Assembly: GCA_001953115.1 (NCBI GenBank)
Contig: LSSL01000394.1
Coordinates: 9,600 to 22,994, forward strand
DNA: 13,395 bases
Direction of reading: 5' to 3'
From: Smittium mucronatum
Taxonomy: Eukaryota > Kickxellomycota > Harpellomycetes > Harpellales > Legeriomycetaceae
Positions 1-9,428 of the stretch are shown here, one piece after another (the first letter of the stretch is position 1; every line of letters begins with the position of its first letter). A program made the position numbers and the translations under genes. The notes beneath the pieces are model-generated. The model saw only the letters and a list, made by a program, of their open reading frames with translations. It made no database searches and was not told the origin of the DNA.

Positions 1-99
1 AATAAGCCTCATTTTCAAATAAGCGCAAATTTTTAAATTAAACGCGTTTTATTTAAAATGAACGTTTTTAATCAAATTATCAAATTTATTAACTTTATA
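1..99 (+). repeat. Left terminal inverted repeat
   Basis: It pairs with 808-906 with six mismatches (left positions 35, 37, 47, 54, 64 and about 86). Four are transition or AT-neutral changes, as expected of old copies drifting apart. It contains an inward ATG at 58-60 opening a 17-codon frame ending in TAA at 109-111, whose N-terminus MNVFNQIIK matches the MKVFNQIIK of the right arm. The 11 extra bases after position 99 shift the left frame into that stop. Confidence 0.85.
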
Positions 100-645
100 C
101 TTAGCTTATAATTACTTTCGATTTTTGAATCAAATTTCTCAAACGTTTAAAATTAGAATTTAAAATCCTCTGATTGAAAACAAGGTTTATTAATTTTTAC
201 ACTTTTGTAGAAAAAAAAAGATAAGCATATGTGATATTGATCTTTCAATCCAGAGTCTAAAAGTTTAATTCCCGTAAGGTTGATTAAGAAAAGCCCAATT
301 AAAACATAAATTTTTCTTTTATAGTACATTTAAACTCAAATTTTGTGTTTAAATAATAATAAAGGATCAATATTTCTTTATAGATTAAGAACGTTAAATA
401 AATCTTTTAGATTAAAAAATTCTTGTTTTTATTTTCTTTTCATTAAAATTATCATCACTTTTCCGGATATTTATGAAGCTACATATATATTATTAAAATT
501 GTGAAAAGGCTAATAGCAGATCATATTATTTTTATTTATTGTTATCAGGAAGCTGTAATTATAGTTTTGGAATTGCTGACGACAAGATTTGTAATTATAA
601 ACAGATATAATGATTATACTGACACACCTCTAATAAACTCTCACT

Positions 646-849
646 TTATCTCTTATTTCTTACAGCAATTTCTTTAAATACTTGGATAAATTTAAACAAA
701 ACCTCCAAAATTTTATTTTGATAAAAAATGGAATTAATGTAACAAACTCTATCTTTTTTAATTGGATTTATTTTTGATAAATTTATTGAAAATGATTGGA
801 AAGTCATTATAAAGTTAATAATTTTGATAATTTGATTAAAAACTTTCAT
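646..849 (-). CDS. 67-codon frame starting in the right inverted repeat; doubtful gene
   Basis: The minus-strand frame opens with MKVFNQIIKIINFIMTF, a basic start followed by a hydrophobic stretch that could act as a signal or membrane anchor. The rest is Lys/Ile/Phe-rich with no recognisable domain. A frame of this length is expected by chance several times in DNA this AT-rich, so length alone is no support. What makes it worth listing is that its first 15 or so codons lie in the conserved repeat arm, and the left arm opens with nearly the same peptide. It may be the remains of a short protein or simply the translation of a terminal repeat. Confidence 0.2.
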   Translation of the reverse strand: MKVFNQIIKIINFIMTFQSFSINLSKINPIKKDRVCYINSIFYQNKILEVLFKFIQVFKEIAVRNKR

Positions 850-906
850 TTTGAATAAAGCGCGTTTAACTGAAAAATTTGCGCTTATTTGAAAATGAGG
901 CTTATT
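808..906 (-). repeat. Right terminal inverted repeat
   Basis: This is the reverse complement of 1-99. On the minus strand it reads AATAAGCCTCATTTTC outward-in and contains the ATG (847-849) of the 67-codon minus-strand frame. The last matching outer base is 906; a T-run follows. Confidence 0.85.
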
Positions 907-920
907 TTTTAATAGATCTA

Positions 921-961
921 AACCATTTAATAAAACGCGTTTAGTACAAAATAAACCTATT
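921..961 (-). repeat. Diverged fragment resembling the element terminus
   Basis: Read on the minus strand, this begins AATAGGTTTATTTTG and then gives TAAACGCGTTTTATT-AAATGG. That resembles the outer end and the ACGCG core (about 39-60) of the terminal repeat, with the middle GCGCAAAT block shortened. It starts 15 bases beyond the right end of the 1-906 unit. It may be the end of a second related element into which or beside which the first inserted. No partner end was seen downstream. Confidence 0.35.
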
Positions 962-1404
962 ATAATATTATTAATGGGTTTTTAAAACTATAACCAATTA
1001 TTGTAGCTTTTTTTAAAACATTTGAAATAATTGGAACTATTTTGTTTTATTTGAAATTAAATCCAATGTCGATCCTCTAATAACATTAAATGCCTCAATT
1101 GCGTTGGTAGCCTAATATCCTGATTAAAAATATTTGAATAAATTTTTAATTCAGTATTACATAAATATACATCTTTTTATTTTTATAATTAAAAATTTGA
1201 GCTCAAATAATTTTGAATATATAATTTTTCTAATAGAAAAGAAGTAAAAATAAACCAATATATGTCTGTTTGGCTCAGAACATGTGTATAAAAACTAGAA
1301 GCTGTACTTTATCTAAATCAATTATAAAATTAAAAAGAGTTTATTCATCTCAAACATCTAGCTAAAAAATAAAAAAAACTTGAATAAAAAAATCATTAGT
1401 TCGA
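962..1404. other. Spacer between the transposon and the secreted-protein gene
   Basis: There is no credible intact gene. The stretch 1037-1125 is less AT-rich than its surroundings. On the minus strand 1037-1111 reads 24 codons from ATNAIEAFNVIRG to a TAG, but all three minus frames are partly open here, so the frame cannot be decided. It could be a relic of coding sequence. The remainder is AT-rich and is the 3' flank of the minus-strand gene ending at 1405. No terminator hairpin is visible. Confidence 0.4.
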
Positions 1405-2088
1405 TTACACACTATTAAAAGAGCATTTGATTGGGTTTTCGAACTTTAAAATGTAGTAACTATAGTCCTGAAGTAAAAAACATTTAAAATACTCTGGATT
1501 AAATTCCTCGATTATGTTTCTTTTTGTAATGTATGCTACATTTATTGAAAAAACATGTAGATATCTCGCATTTATATATAATTCATAATATTTCTTTTCT
1601 GTTCCCCATTTATTTCTGTTATAATAATTTAAAATTGATTTTACTTCGAGATTTTTGTATAACACTTTTTTTTCCTCCAATTTATCAATAAACTTTTTTG
1701 CAATCTCAATCGCAGCTTCAGATTTTATTTTTGAAGCTTTAATTATATCTTCCTTGTAACCTTCATACATTTTTAAAAAGTCTTTTCTATAATTTTCATA
1801 TCTTTCCAAATCTTCATCATAGTTTATTGTTAGTGGACTTCTTTTAGACAATAATTTTCCAAATTTATACTGGGTGTCAATGGTACCAAGAGAACGAGGT
1901 TGCTGATTTTTGAATGAGTTTTGGTTATTTTTGGATACATATTTAGCTTCAAACCCATTAATTAATGACCCTGTTTCTGAATGTTTTAAATCTGTAAAAG
2001 TCCATCTTCCATTTTCAGGGTAGTCTTTGGCTTCACATTTCACAATTAAGAACCCGAAAAATATAAAAAATAACAGCTCTTTCAACAT
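1405..2088 (-). CDS. Secreted 227-residue hypothetical protein
   Basis: This is the only long frame in the window; 227 codons without a stop is essentially impossible by chance at this base composition. The N-terminus MLKELLFFIFFGFLIVKCEA is a textbook signal peptide: Lys near the start, a Leu/Phe/Ile core at residues 5-16, and a small-residue cleavage site after Cys18-Glu-Ala20. The mature part begins KDYPENGRW. Residues 90-150 are rich in Glu, Lys, Tyr and Ala with heptad-like spacing (DLERYENYRKDFLKMYEGY) and probably form long helices. Dibasic sites lie at about 82-83 (Lys-Arg) and 189-190. The mature chain has only two cysteines, 203 and 222, which could form one disulfide. No second membrane segment or retention signal is visible. 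I do not recognise the family. In a parasite such a protein would be a candidate secreted or spore-wall protein, which is inference only. The first Met is chosen because the signal peptide follows it directly and no in-frame Met precedes it. No intron is needed. Confidence 0.85.
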   Translation of the reverse strand: MLKELLFFIFFGFLIVKCEAKDYPENGRWTFTDLKHSETGSLINGFEAKYVSKNNQNSFKNQQPRSLGTIDTQYKFGKLLSKRSPLTINYDEDLERYENYRKDFLKMYEGYKEDIIKASKIKSEAAIEIAKKFIDKLEEKKVLYKNLEVKSILNYYNRNKWGTEKKYYELYINARYLHVFSINVAYITKRNIIEEFNPEYFKCFLLQDYSYYILKFENPIKCSFNSV

Positions 2089-2167
2089 TTTTTCAAAATA
2101 TCTATTTTTTTTTTGATCAATTGATGAGATCCTTTCAAAATATAAGAAAAAAAAAAGCCTTCACTAG

Positions 2168-2180
2168 AATTTATATTTTT
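2168..2180 (-). promoter_or_regulatory. TATA-like element upstream of the secreted-protein gene
   Basis: The minus strand reads AAAAATATAAATT, with TATAAA at 2170-2175, about 82 bases before the ATG at 2088. In DNA this AT-rich such strings are common, so support is only positional. Nearer the start lies a perfect 10-base palindrome ATCAATTGAT (2116-2125) inside GATCAATTGATGAGATC, and then a poly-A tract on the minus strand. Either could matter for initiation. Confidence 0.2.
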
Positions 2181-2521
2181 CTAATAAATAATGTATCTTT
2201 CATTCTTGTATTCCTTTATTTATACTTTTATCTTTTTGCAAATGTATCAAATTTATCATGAGTTTGTAGTATTAAATCGCACGCATTTTTTAATTCTCCA
2301 ATAATATGTGGATTTAAATGTAAAATATTATAAGAAAACATTTAATAATCATGTTTTATCAAAAATAAACTTATGTTGATTCTGCTGTTTATTTCAATTT
2401 TTGGGTAAACTTCTTTTAAAAGGGTAAAAATTAAATTGCGGCTAAATTTAGCTGAAATCGGTTAATTAGAACGTTTTTTCAATTCTTTCGAGTATAATTA
2501 GACTAATCATTCTCAATTAAG

Positions 2522-2732
2522 ATGTTTTTTATTGGATTGAAAAGTATCAGAAATAATACTTTTAGCTGCATTGACTCAAATTCCACGGGCTGTTCTAGGA
2601 ATATGGATAAGTATTGCTAATTGTGCTAATTTTGATGCAGCTTATGCATTTAAATTTATAAAACTCAATCATGTTTTAATAGCTTTTGAAAAATACTCTT
2701 TTTTATGTATTTTTATTCCACTGTCATTTTAA
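2522..2732 (+). pseudogene. Possible coding relic, hydrophobic, frame-shifted
   Basis: An ATG at 2522 opens 32 codons (MFFIGLKSIRNN...) ending in TAA at 2618-2620. The overlapping frame 2541-2732 runs 63 codons without a stop, starting KVSEIILLAALTQIPRAVLG and continuing through a Trp/Ala/Cys-rich stretch. Its residue mix (Ala, Pro, Gly, Trp, Cys) and its GCT/CGG/GGC codons are unlike the Lys/Asn/Ile/Phe-rich noise of the surrounding DNA, which suggests an eroded membrane-protein gene with a frameshift near the start. The longer frame has no ATG of its own. Frames of about 60 codons also occur by chance here. No family was recognised. Confidence 0.25.
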
Positions 2733-5600
2733 TAAAACACTAAGTTTTAGTTTCAAAATATATCTTTCTGAGATAAATTACGGAAAAAAATTAGTTATCG
2801 AATAAATTTATAAAGTTTTTTTTGATATTTGTTTACACCAAATAATCCTAAACAGTATTAAAACTTAATGAAATTTTTCTTTTTAAAATAGTAAAGTTTA
2901 TTCCGAAAATATTTTTGATTTATGTAAGAAAATTTCATTTATTGTTACCATCGAATGATTTCAACATTGGAATAAAAGTTATCATGTGAAATTAAATAAT
3001 TAAACAGATTTTTTTTTTTGCTAAACATTTATCAATATGGAATTTAATAATTTCAACTCAATATTAATAGAAAAATATTCTCCAAAAATTGGCTTTCTAC
3101 ATCTTTCTAAAGGGGCATTATCTTACTGAATTCAAATTTCTTGATACCAAATAATTTAATTAGTTTTATCAGAATTTTATTTACAATTTATGTAAGTGAT
3201 AAGAAAACAGCAGTAAATATCTTTCAAAGAAATTTTCACATTTAAACGAACTAGAAATTAAAAAATCAATTTTACTATTTGATATTTTAGTAAATATACT
3301 AGTTTAATAAATAAATAGATAGATAAAATAATATCAATTTGTATTTATAAACAATTCAACGACGTTTTGAAAAAAAATTTATGCATAAAAAAGTTGAAAG
3401 AATATTTTTTAATTATAATACGGCTTTATACAAGAGAAATTTCATTTTTTTACATAAATTCTATCGATATCCAATAAGAGCCGATAAAAAAATGACACTT
3501 ATTTTTGATAAATATTTTTTAAAAGAATGTTAAATGAATAAAATAAACATGAGTCTAATAATGAAGAATTTTTATAACTTGAATTTTTTTTCAAAAATCT
3601 TCAATAATGCATAATTAACATAATTTCTCAAAATCAAACACACTTTAAAAGTAAATTTTTACAGTTTGACTCATTATAATTTTCAATGTGCTTTAGTAAA
3701 AAATTTTCAAAATTGGTAAGAGAATAAACGACAAGTATGAAAGTTTCAAATAAGCTATTCAAATTTACTTTAAGGGCCGATGATACAAAAAAAAAATTGT
3801 TTTTTATTAAATACTATTGTTAAAAAAATTTAAACATTATTGGATGAATTAAAATTTCTGTTGAACCGAAATAGTTTATAAATATTAATATGATTATTGT
3901 TCAGCCTTGGGCCCGGAAAAGGTTAGGTAAAATTACGATTATTCATTTTGAGTAAGTTGTTTCATATTTAAAAATATTACTATGTCTAATTATTGCAAGA
4001 AACATATTTTTTAATTACACGAAGTCAAAAAATAAATATTATCTGGAAGCATAGGGGTTGCTATTAAGATATTATTATACACTGATTGTGAGATGAAATA
4101 ACTATATATTATTTGTGAAGTTTCAACAAGTAAAAGTTTTTTTCTAGATATTTTCTTTTTGCTTTAAAAATTTATTTATCTTTTTCAGAGAATTATAGGC
4201 TAAATATTACCTTGGCTTTACCCAAAATATGTAATCTAATTTTTAGATCAGAGATTGGTTTCTTTATATGCACGATTACATATTATTAATATTTAATAAG
4301 GATCTGAATCTTTGTTTCTTTTTTGTGATAATAAGAGAAATATATATTTTATAAAATATTCTCTATCAAATCAATAATACTAAATTCCTATTTCAGTCTG
4401 CGGTGAAAAAATATAGACCAATTAAATACAATAATACTATTTTGTATGCATTTAAAGTTGCGAGTTTTTACCAATCAAATAAGACGATAGTTTATAATTA
4501 TGGAAAAAATATCGTTATGATACCATATAATAATTTCTCGAAAAGATCCAAAGTTTAAAGATATTTTGAATTCGCTCAAATAAAAAAAATACTATAAACT
4601 AAATCCGAGATTCAATAAAAATTTCACAACTACTGAATTTTTTTATCTAATTTTGAATTCGCTACTCAAAAACTTGGTAAATTAAAAATTATTTGCCACT
4701 TTCAGTTTCAGTTTTTTTATAATATTCCGAATTTATTAAATAGCCGAATTAAATAAGAATAATAATAATGTTAAGATTATTTTCAAAACTATAGTCTTTC
4801 TGCTATTTTTAAGATGAATAAAGGCGATTTAAGTGGCTTCCTAACCAAAAAATACAGAAAAATAGTTTAAGCAAATAAATATATCCTTTTTATCAATAAG
4901 AAATTTCTTTTGTTAATCTTAATTTTGAGTTAACCGATAAATTTCACCATACTACTTTGATATAGTTAAAAAACGAAAAAAATATGAAAGAAATAGAGAA
5001 TTATTTGCTCCCAAAGATCATTTTATACTAAACCAAACTAAAAAAACGCTTTCTAAAATAAATTAATTTTTTTTTATATATTCTAATATATAGATTATGT
5101 AAGCAAAAAAATATATAACTAGTAAGTTGAGAAAATTATCATGTTTAAATCAATATATATACAAATTTATAAACTTATAAATGTAATTTTAGACCATGAA
5201 AAATACTAGTTGTAATTGTTTAAAAATAAAGATATGTTCCCTTTTGCCTAATTTACTTCAAAATGTCTCATGTGTACTTTTTATATAAATTATTTGACTC
5301 AGTAATAAAAAAATTGAGATTTTTTGGAAATAATTTACTGTAAATTTTAAATTGTTTGTGATTTTTTTGACTAACTGTCAAAGCTTTAATAATTGTATTT
5401 TAAATTTAACTTATGATTGATTTCATATGTCAATTGTTATTTAGTTCGAAAACTTTAGTTTGCGTACATTAAATTTTTTTTTGCCAATTATTAGATTTAG
5501 CTTAGAAAATTTATCATTTCTAATATTTTATTCTTTGAAAAGAAATGATTGAATTGATTTTCAAAATAATTGACATTAAAAGAAAAGACATAGTACTTTT
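2733..5600. other. AT-rich desert, no gene seen
   Basis: No intact frame stands out on either strand. Small items only: a TAAA/TAGA-type simple repeat at about 3305-3333; two similar blocks AAGAGCCGAT (about 3477) and AAGGGCCGAT (about 3773) on the same strand; and a GC-rich islet at about 3903-3926 around GGGCCC, which lies in a 21-codon ATG frame beginning near 3890 (MIIVQPWARKRLG). No tRNA-like structure was recognised. Confidence 0.5.
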
Positions 5601-5601
5601 A

Positions 5602-5624
5602 AAGGAATTAAAAAAAAATTCCTT
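5602..5624. repeat. Hairpin with 8-bp stem and poly-A loop
   Basis: AAGGAATT at 5602-5609 is the exact reverse complement of AATTCCTT at 5617-5624, separated by seven A residues. It is followed by a less AT-rich stretch (about 5625-5680). There is no adjacent gene to terminate, so function is unknown. Confidence 0.5.
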
Positions 5625-5752
5625 GAACTAATGCCCATTTTTATGGTTCCGCTAGAGCACAATTGAGAGGATGATGAATTTATTAATAAGTTTAATACTT
5701 TTATTTTATTTTTGTCATAGAATTTAAATATCATAAATAAATTCCCTTTAAA

Positions 5753-5797
5753 TATATATATGTTTATATATATATATTTTTATTTTATTTTTATATG
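5753..5797. repeat. AT dinucleotide and TTTTA simple-sequence tract
   Basis: Two runs of alternating A and T (about 5754-5761 and 5764-5777) are followed by TTTTATTTTATTTTTATAT. This is ordinary low-complexity sequence and likely length-polymorphic. Confidence 0.7.
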
Positions 5798-6514
5798 CGT
5801 CAGATAAAATTTTTGATTTAATTTTCAATAATTAATTGAGTTTTGAGAAGTAAACTATATAATTTTTATGACTCACTCTATTTCTTTATGTATAACATAT
5901 GCAGCAATAAGGATAAAAAGTAAAATTTGAAATAATCATTATCCTTATCTATTGTATTTTAAATTGATAATCTTATTTTATAATTTATATATTCTAAGCA
6001 TTAAATATCGTATATGTAATGTAGAATAGTTTTAATTTTCTTTAGATAACTTACCATGCCATTTTTCGCCTCAAATCTTTAGAAAGACCTAGTAAATTTA
6101 TAAAATAAAAATAATAAAAGCCACCACTTGGTTTATAAATATATGCATAACACCTTAAACTAATATTAATTGATCATCTATAGCAAAAAATCAAGATATT
6201 TTGTAAATAATTAAACAAATTAACTAAAAAATCAAATTGGAGATCGGATATTTATGATAAAATTGAGCCCATATATCATACACGAATCGAAAATAATTAT
6301 ATAAATTTTAATTGTGTTATAGTATTATTTCGGTCGGTAAAAAAAATTTATACTTCTTCAAATGAGAAGATCATTTCACTGTGTTGCATATCATTTCATA
6401 AAATTGTAACCAAATATACTTTTTTGGCTGTTTTTATTTTATTTTTCTATAATTGGGTCTGAAAACTACTTATTTAAGATTGAAAACTAAATAGCTAGAT
6501 TTCAAACAATCTAT

Positions 6515-6530
6515 TGCATAAAAATATGCA
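6515..6530. repeat. Perfect short palindrome TGCATA-AAAA-TATGCA
   Basis: A 6-bp stem with a four-base loop, just before a patch of somewhat higher complexity (6531-6620). There is no gene context and no assigned role. Confidence 0.5.
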
Positions 6531-9311
6531 GTTTTTATGGCTGAACGTGCTTCTTTTGAATCCTTTTTCTAAAAAATCGATTAGAATTCGAATTATAGTG
6601 TAGCCATTTGATACTTTATTTTTTAAAACATGTCAAATTTAACAACCTTTTGACACTATTTTTTGTTCAATAGTTCATATACGGAATGGCAAAACTTTTT
6701 TCTAAATCTCATTTCGATGGAAAATTTTAGATTTTTGCAGGATGAAAGAAGTTTTTTCACTGTAATAAAACTATAATAAAAAATAAAAATAGAAGCTAAT
6801 GGCGTTCTGAACATGATTACATTTAAGAATAGAAGCCTAATTCAAATTTTCTTTTTATTTAACCGAATCTTCGTATATTTGTTAGCTTTTTATAATAGTG
6901 AAAAATATAGAGGAAATTAACCATCGCAATATCATAAAATTATTATTTTTTGCTTATATCAAAAGTTTAGTATATTTAAAATGATTTTTTATTAGCGTTA
7001 AAGCATTTGATGCTTCTTATAATATATGAAAGACGATAATCGACTAAAGTTTTAACATTTATTTATTTTGAAAGCTTAATATAATAAATAAATGATGGAT
7101 GAAAGCAAAAAATATATACAATCAAAATTATTTACTAAATGCTAAAAAAAATGTTAAAAAAGAAAAATTATTGTTAAATACTTGATAAAGTTAGTTTTTT
7201 GTGTAAATTTAAAGAAAAATTGCTTAAACCACTAGATTTAAAAATTACTAAGTGTTTAATGTGAAATCAGAGAATCTTAACCCTTAATCTGTTACAAAAT
7301 TTTCAATTTAAATATGTACAAGTTTTTTAAAGAAATAAGATTTTCTACCGATAAGATCTGAAACAAATTCACTGCTTTTAAAAAACGTAAATAGAATTGA
7401 TTACTTCTTCGGTATAACTGTATCAGGAGTTTTTTTTATGGAGATCGAGACAATATTATGCTAATCAAATTAAAATTAAATTATTATTTGCGTTATCTTT
7501 ATCAAAAATAAGAACTCTTTCTTGTAATGCAATTCAAATTGAAATATTATGAGATAATATGAAGTACATAAACTATTGGTAGTATTATCTTTTATATTGA
7601 TATGGGCTCATTTGACTATTATATGACAATTATAAAAAAAAGTAATTTAAATATCCTTATAGCTCTGTTTTTGGTATACATTTTTTGTTCAAAGATTTAA
7701 TCCAAATTTTTTATTTAAATTTTTGAATTTTGATAATTTTCATTTAATTCATTCTTTTTATAAAAATATGATAATAGATAAAATCATTAAAGAAAATTTT
7801 TTAATCTGTGGAAAAAATAAATTTAATTATTACTTTTGGGAAACTAAAATATTATAAGTTTGTTATATATTTATGTCTTAAAATTTTATTATCCAGTATA
7901 AAAAGATTCTTGTTACAAAGCTCAAAGATATGAAGACTTGGCTTCGATAAAAGAATTTAGTGTACAAGAGAACTTAGTTTTTAGTATAAAATTTTTTATT
8001 TAATCTTCAGAAAGGATATCAAGAAACTATATCAAAATATATGAGATAAAGTCTTAATCGGCATAAGTTCGATTTAAGCGCGAACTAAAACTGTCGAAAC
8101 ATTCATTATTTTAATATTTTATACAAATTTCATACTTATTATCACTAATTTTTTTGATAAATGGTAATTATTTAACCTATTTGTGCAGATTTGAAAAAGA
8201 AATTTTTCAATTTAAAATGTATGACTTAAATAATTTAATAAATATTTATGTTTTTGTATGTTTTCAGATGATTGAAAATTATATTAATTATTAGAAATTT
8301 AGATATACAGTCCGAAAAAAACAATTAAAAAATTCCAATTATAAACTATTATTGGTTACTTTTTTCAAAAGGTATATAGAATAAAGCATAATAAAAATCA
8401 CTTATAAACTTTTATTTTAGAACTTTATTTTAAATTGGATTGAAAAATTATTAAATCTGCTTTTATACTTTTCGATTAAGAATTAAATTCAAGCTTTAAA
8501 TTTATAACTTTGATTGAGTATAAAAAAGTATTAATTTGAAATTTAAATCTGGTTTGAAGATTTGAGGTCAAAAAATTTATTTATTGAATGTAATTAGATT
8601 TTTTCGATTCCCAAAAGATACATTCAAAAACTTTCAATTAATAAATTGAAAATTTGTATTTGTAAAATTTTTTAAAAGAAAATTAGAAGCTAATAATTTT
8701 TAAAATACTTTACAAAATAAATTTCTTATTAATAAAATCTGATATTCCATCATCTAAATTAATTAAATAATCAATAACAACAATAAAGGGAAATTAAAAC
8801 TATTTTTAATTATTTTATAAATACTTATAAAATATATTTTTACAATATTTTTTAATATTAAAAAATTATATACTGTATAATGTTGATATTTTGTATGAAA
8901 TAATTAAATCCTATTTTTCCTAAAAGAATATAACATATTATTTGCATAATTAGAGTGAAATAGTTTAGAACTTCCATAAAATTCCGCTAAATTAACTTAA
9001 TATAGTATCAAAAGATATTTAAATAATGAATTTTTTTAAATAAAAGGATTTTTTGTATACATTTATAAAAATAATTATGAAAATATCAATTTTCACTTTA
9101 GTGGTTATAAACGATTTAAAATTTTTAAAATTTAATATAATGTAATAATATTTATATTTATCGTTATATTTGAACAGTGATTGGATACTTCATTTTTACT
9201 TTCAAACTACCTTGTCACCTATCGTCAGTTTCGTTCTCAATCTAAACAATAGATATTTTTAAAAGTTGAAGAATAAATCCAATTTATTTATTTTAATATA
9301 ATTTAGTGTCT

Positions 9312-9428
9312 CTAGTTGTAATATACCAATAAGCTCAGTGCACATACTGCTAATTTCACCCAATGATGATAACCTCCGTAAAGAATATTTGGCCATTCAT
9401 AAATAGAAAATGTTATAAAGTGGAAAGA
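9312..9428 (-). pseudogene. Short coding-like relic, unrecognised
   Basis: On the minus strand, 38 codons are open between stops and include YEWPNILYGGYHHWVK followed by a hydrophobic run (LAVCALSLLVYY) ending at TAG 9312-9314. Trp, Pro, Gly and His residues with GC-containing codons are rare in this desert, so the segment looks like the tail of a former membrane protein. It lies within a wider, less AT-rich patch (about 9180-9480). There is no start codon and the frame is too short for statistics. No family recognised; chance remains possible. Confidence 0.22.

Larger units (their letters stand above)
1..906. mobile_element. MITE-like non-autonomous DNA transposon with 99-bp terminal inverted repeats
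   Basis: The first 99 bases reappear as their reverse complement at 808-906, with 93 of 99 positions identical and the outermost 34 identical. Termini begin AATAAGCCTCATTTTC and include a GCGCAAAT block and an ACGCG core, unusually GC-rich for this DNA. Weaker similarity runs further inward, to roughly 150 on the left and 765 on the right, after an 11-base indel (extra bases about 100-110 on the left). The interior has no transposase-length frame, so the unit would depend on an enzyme encoded elsewhere. The left boundary coincides with the window edge, so the true end and any target-site duplication cannot be seen; the right end runs into TTTTTAATAGATC. An inverted duplication of a small gene is the alternative, because both arms carry the same start codon and N-terminus. 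Superfamily not assigned. Confidence 0.72.
5625..9311. other. AT-rich desert, no gene seen
   Basis: No credible gene. The stretch 5630-5680 (around GGTTCCGCTAGAGCAC) is a less AT-rich islet with a short minus-strand open frame and nothing recognisable. The remainder is AT-rich, with scattered homopolymers and short palindromes, for example GTTCG...CGAAC near 8067-8085. Confidence 0.5.

Noticed and set aside
8045..8100. Possible tRNA around AAGTTCGATTTAAGCGCG
   Set aside because: Only a B-box-like string is present; no D-arm or acceptor pairing. GTTCG...CGAAC is just a 5-bp hairpin.
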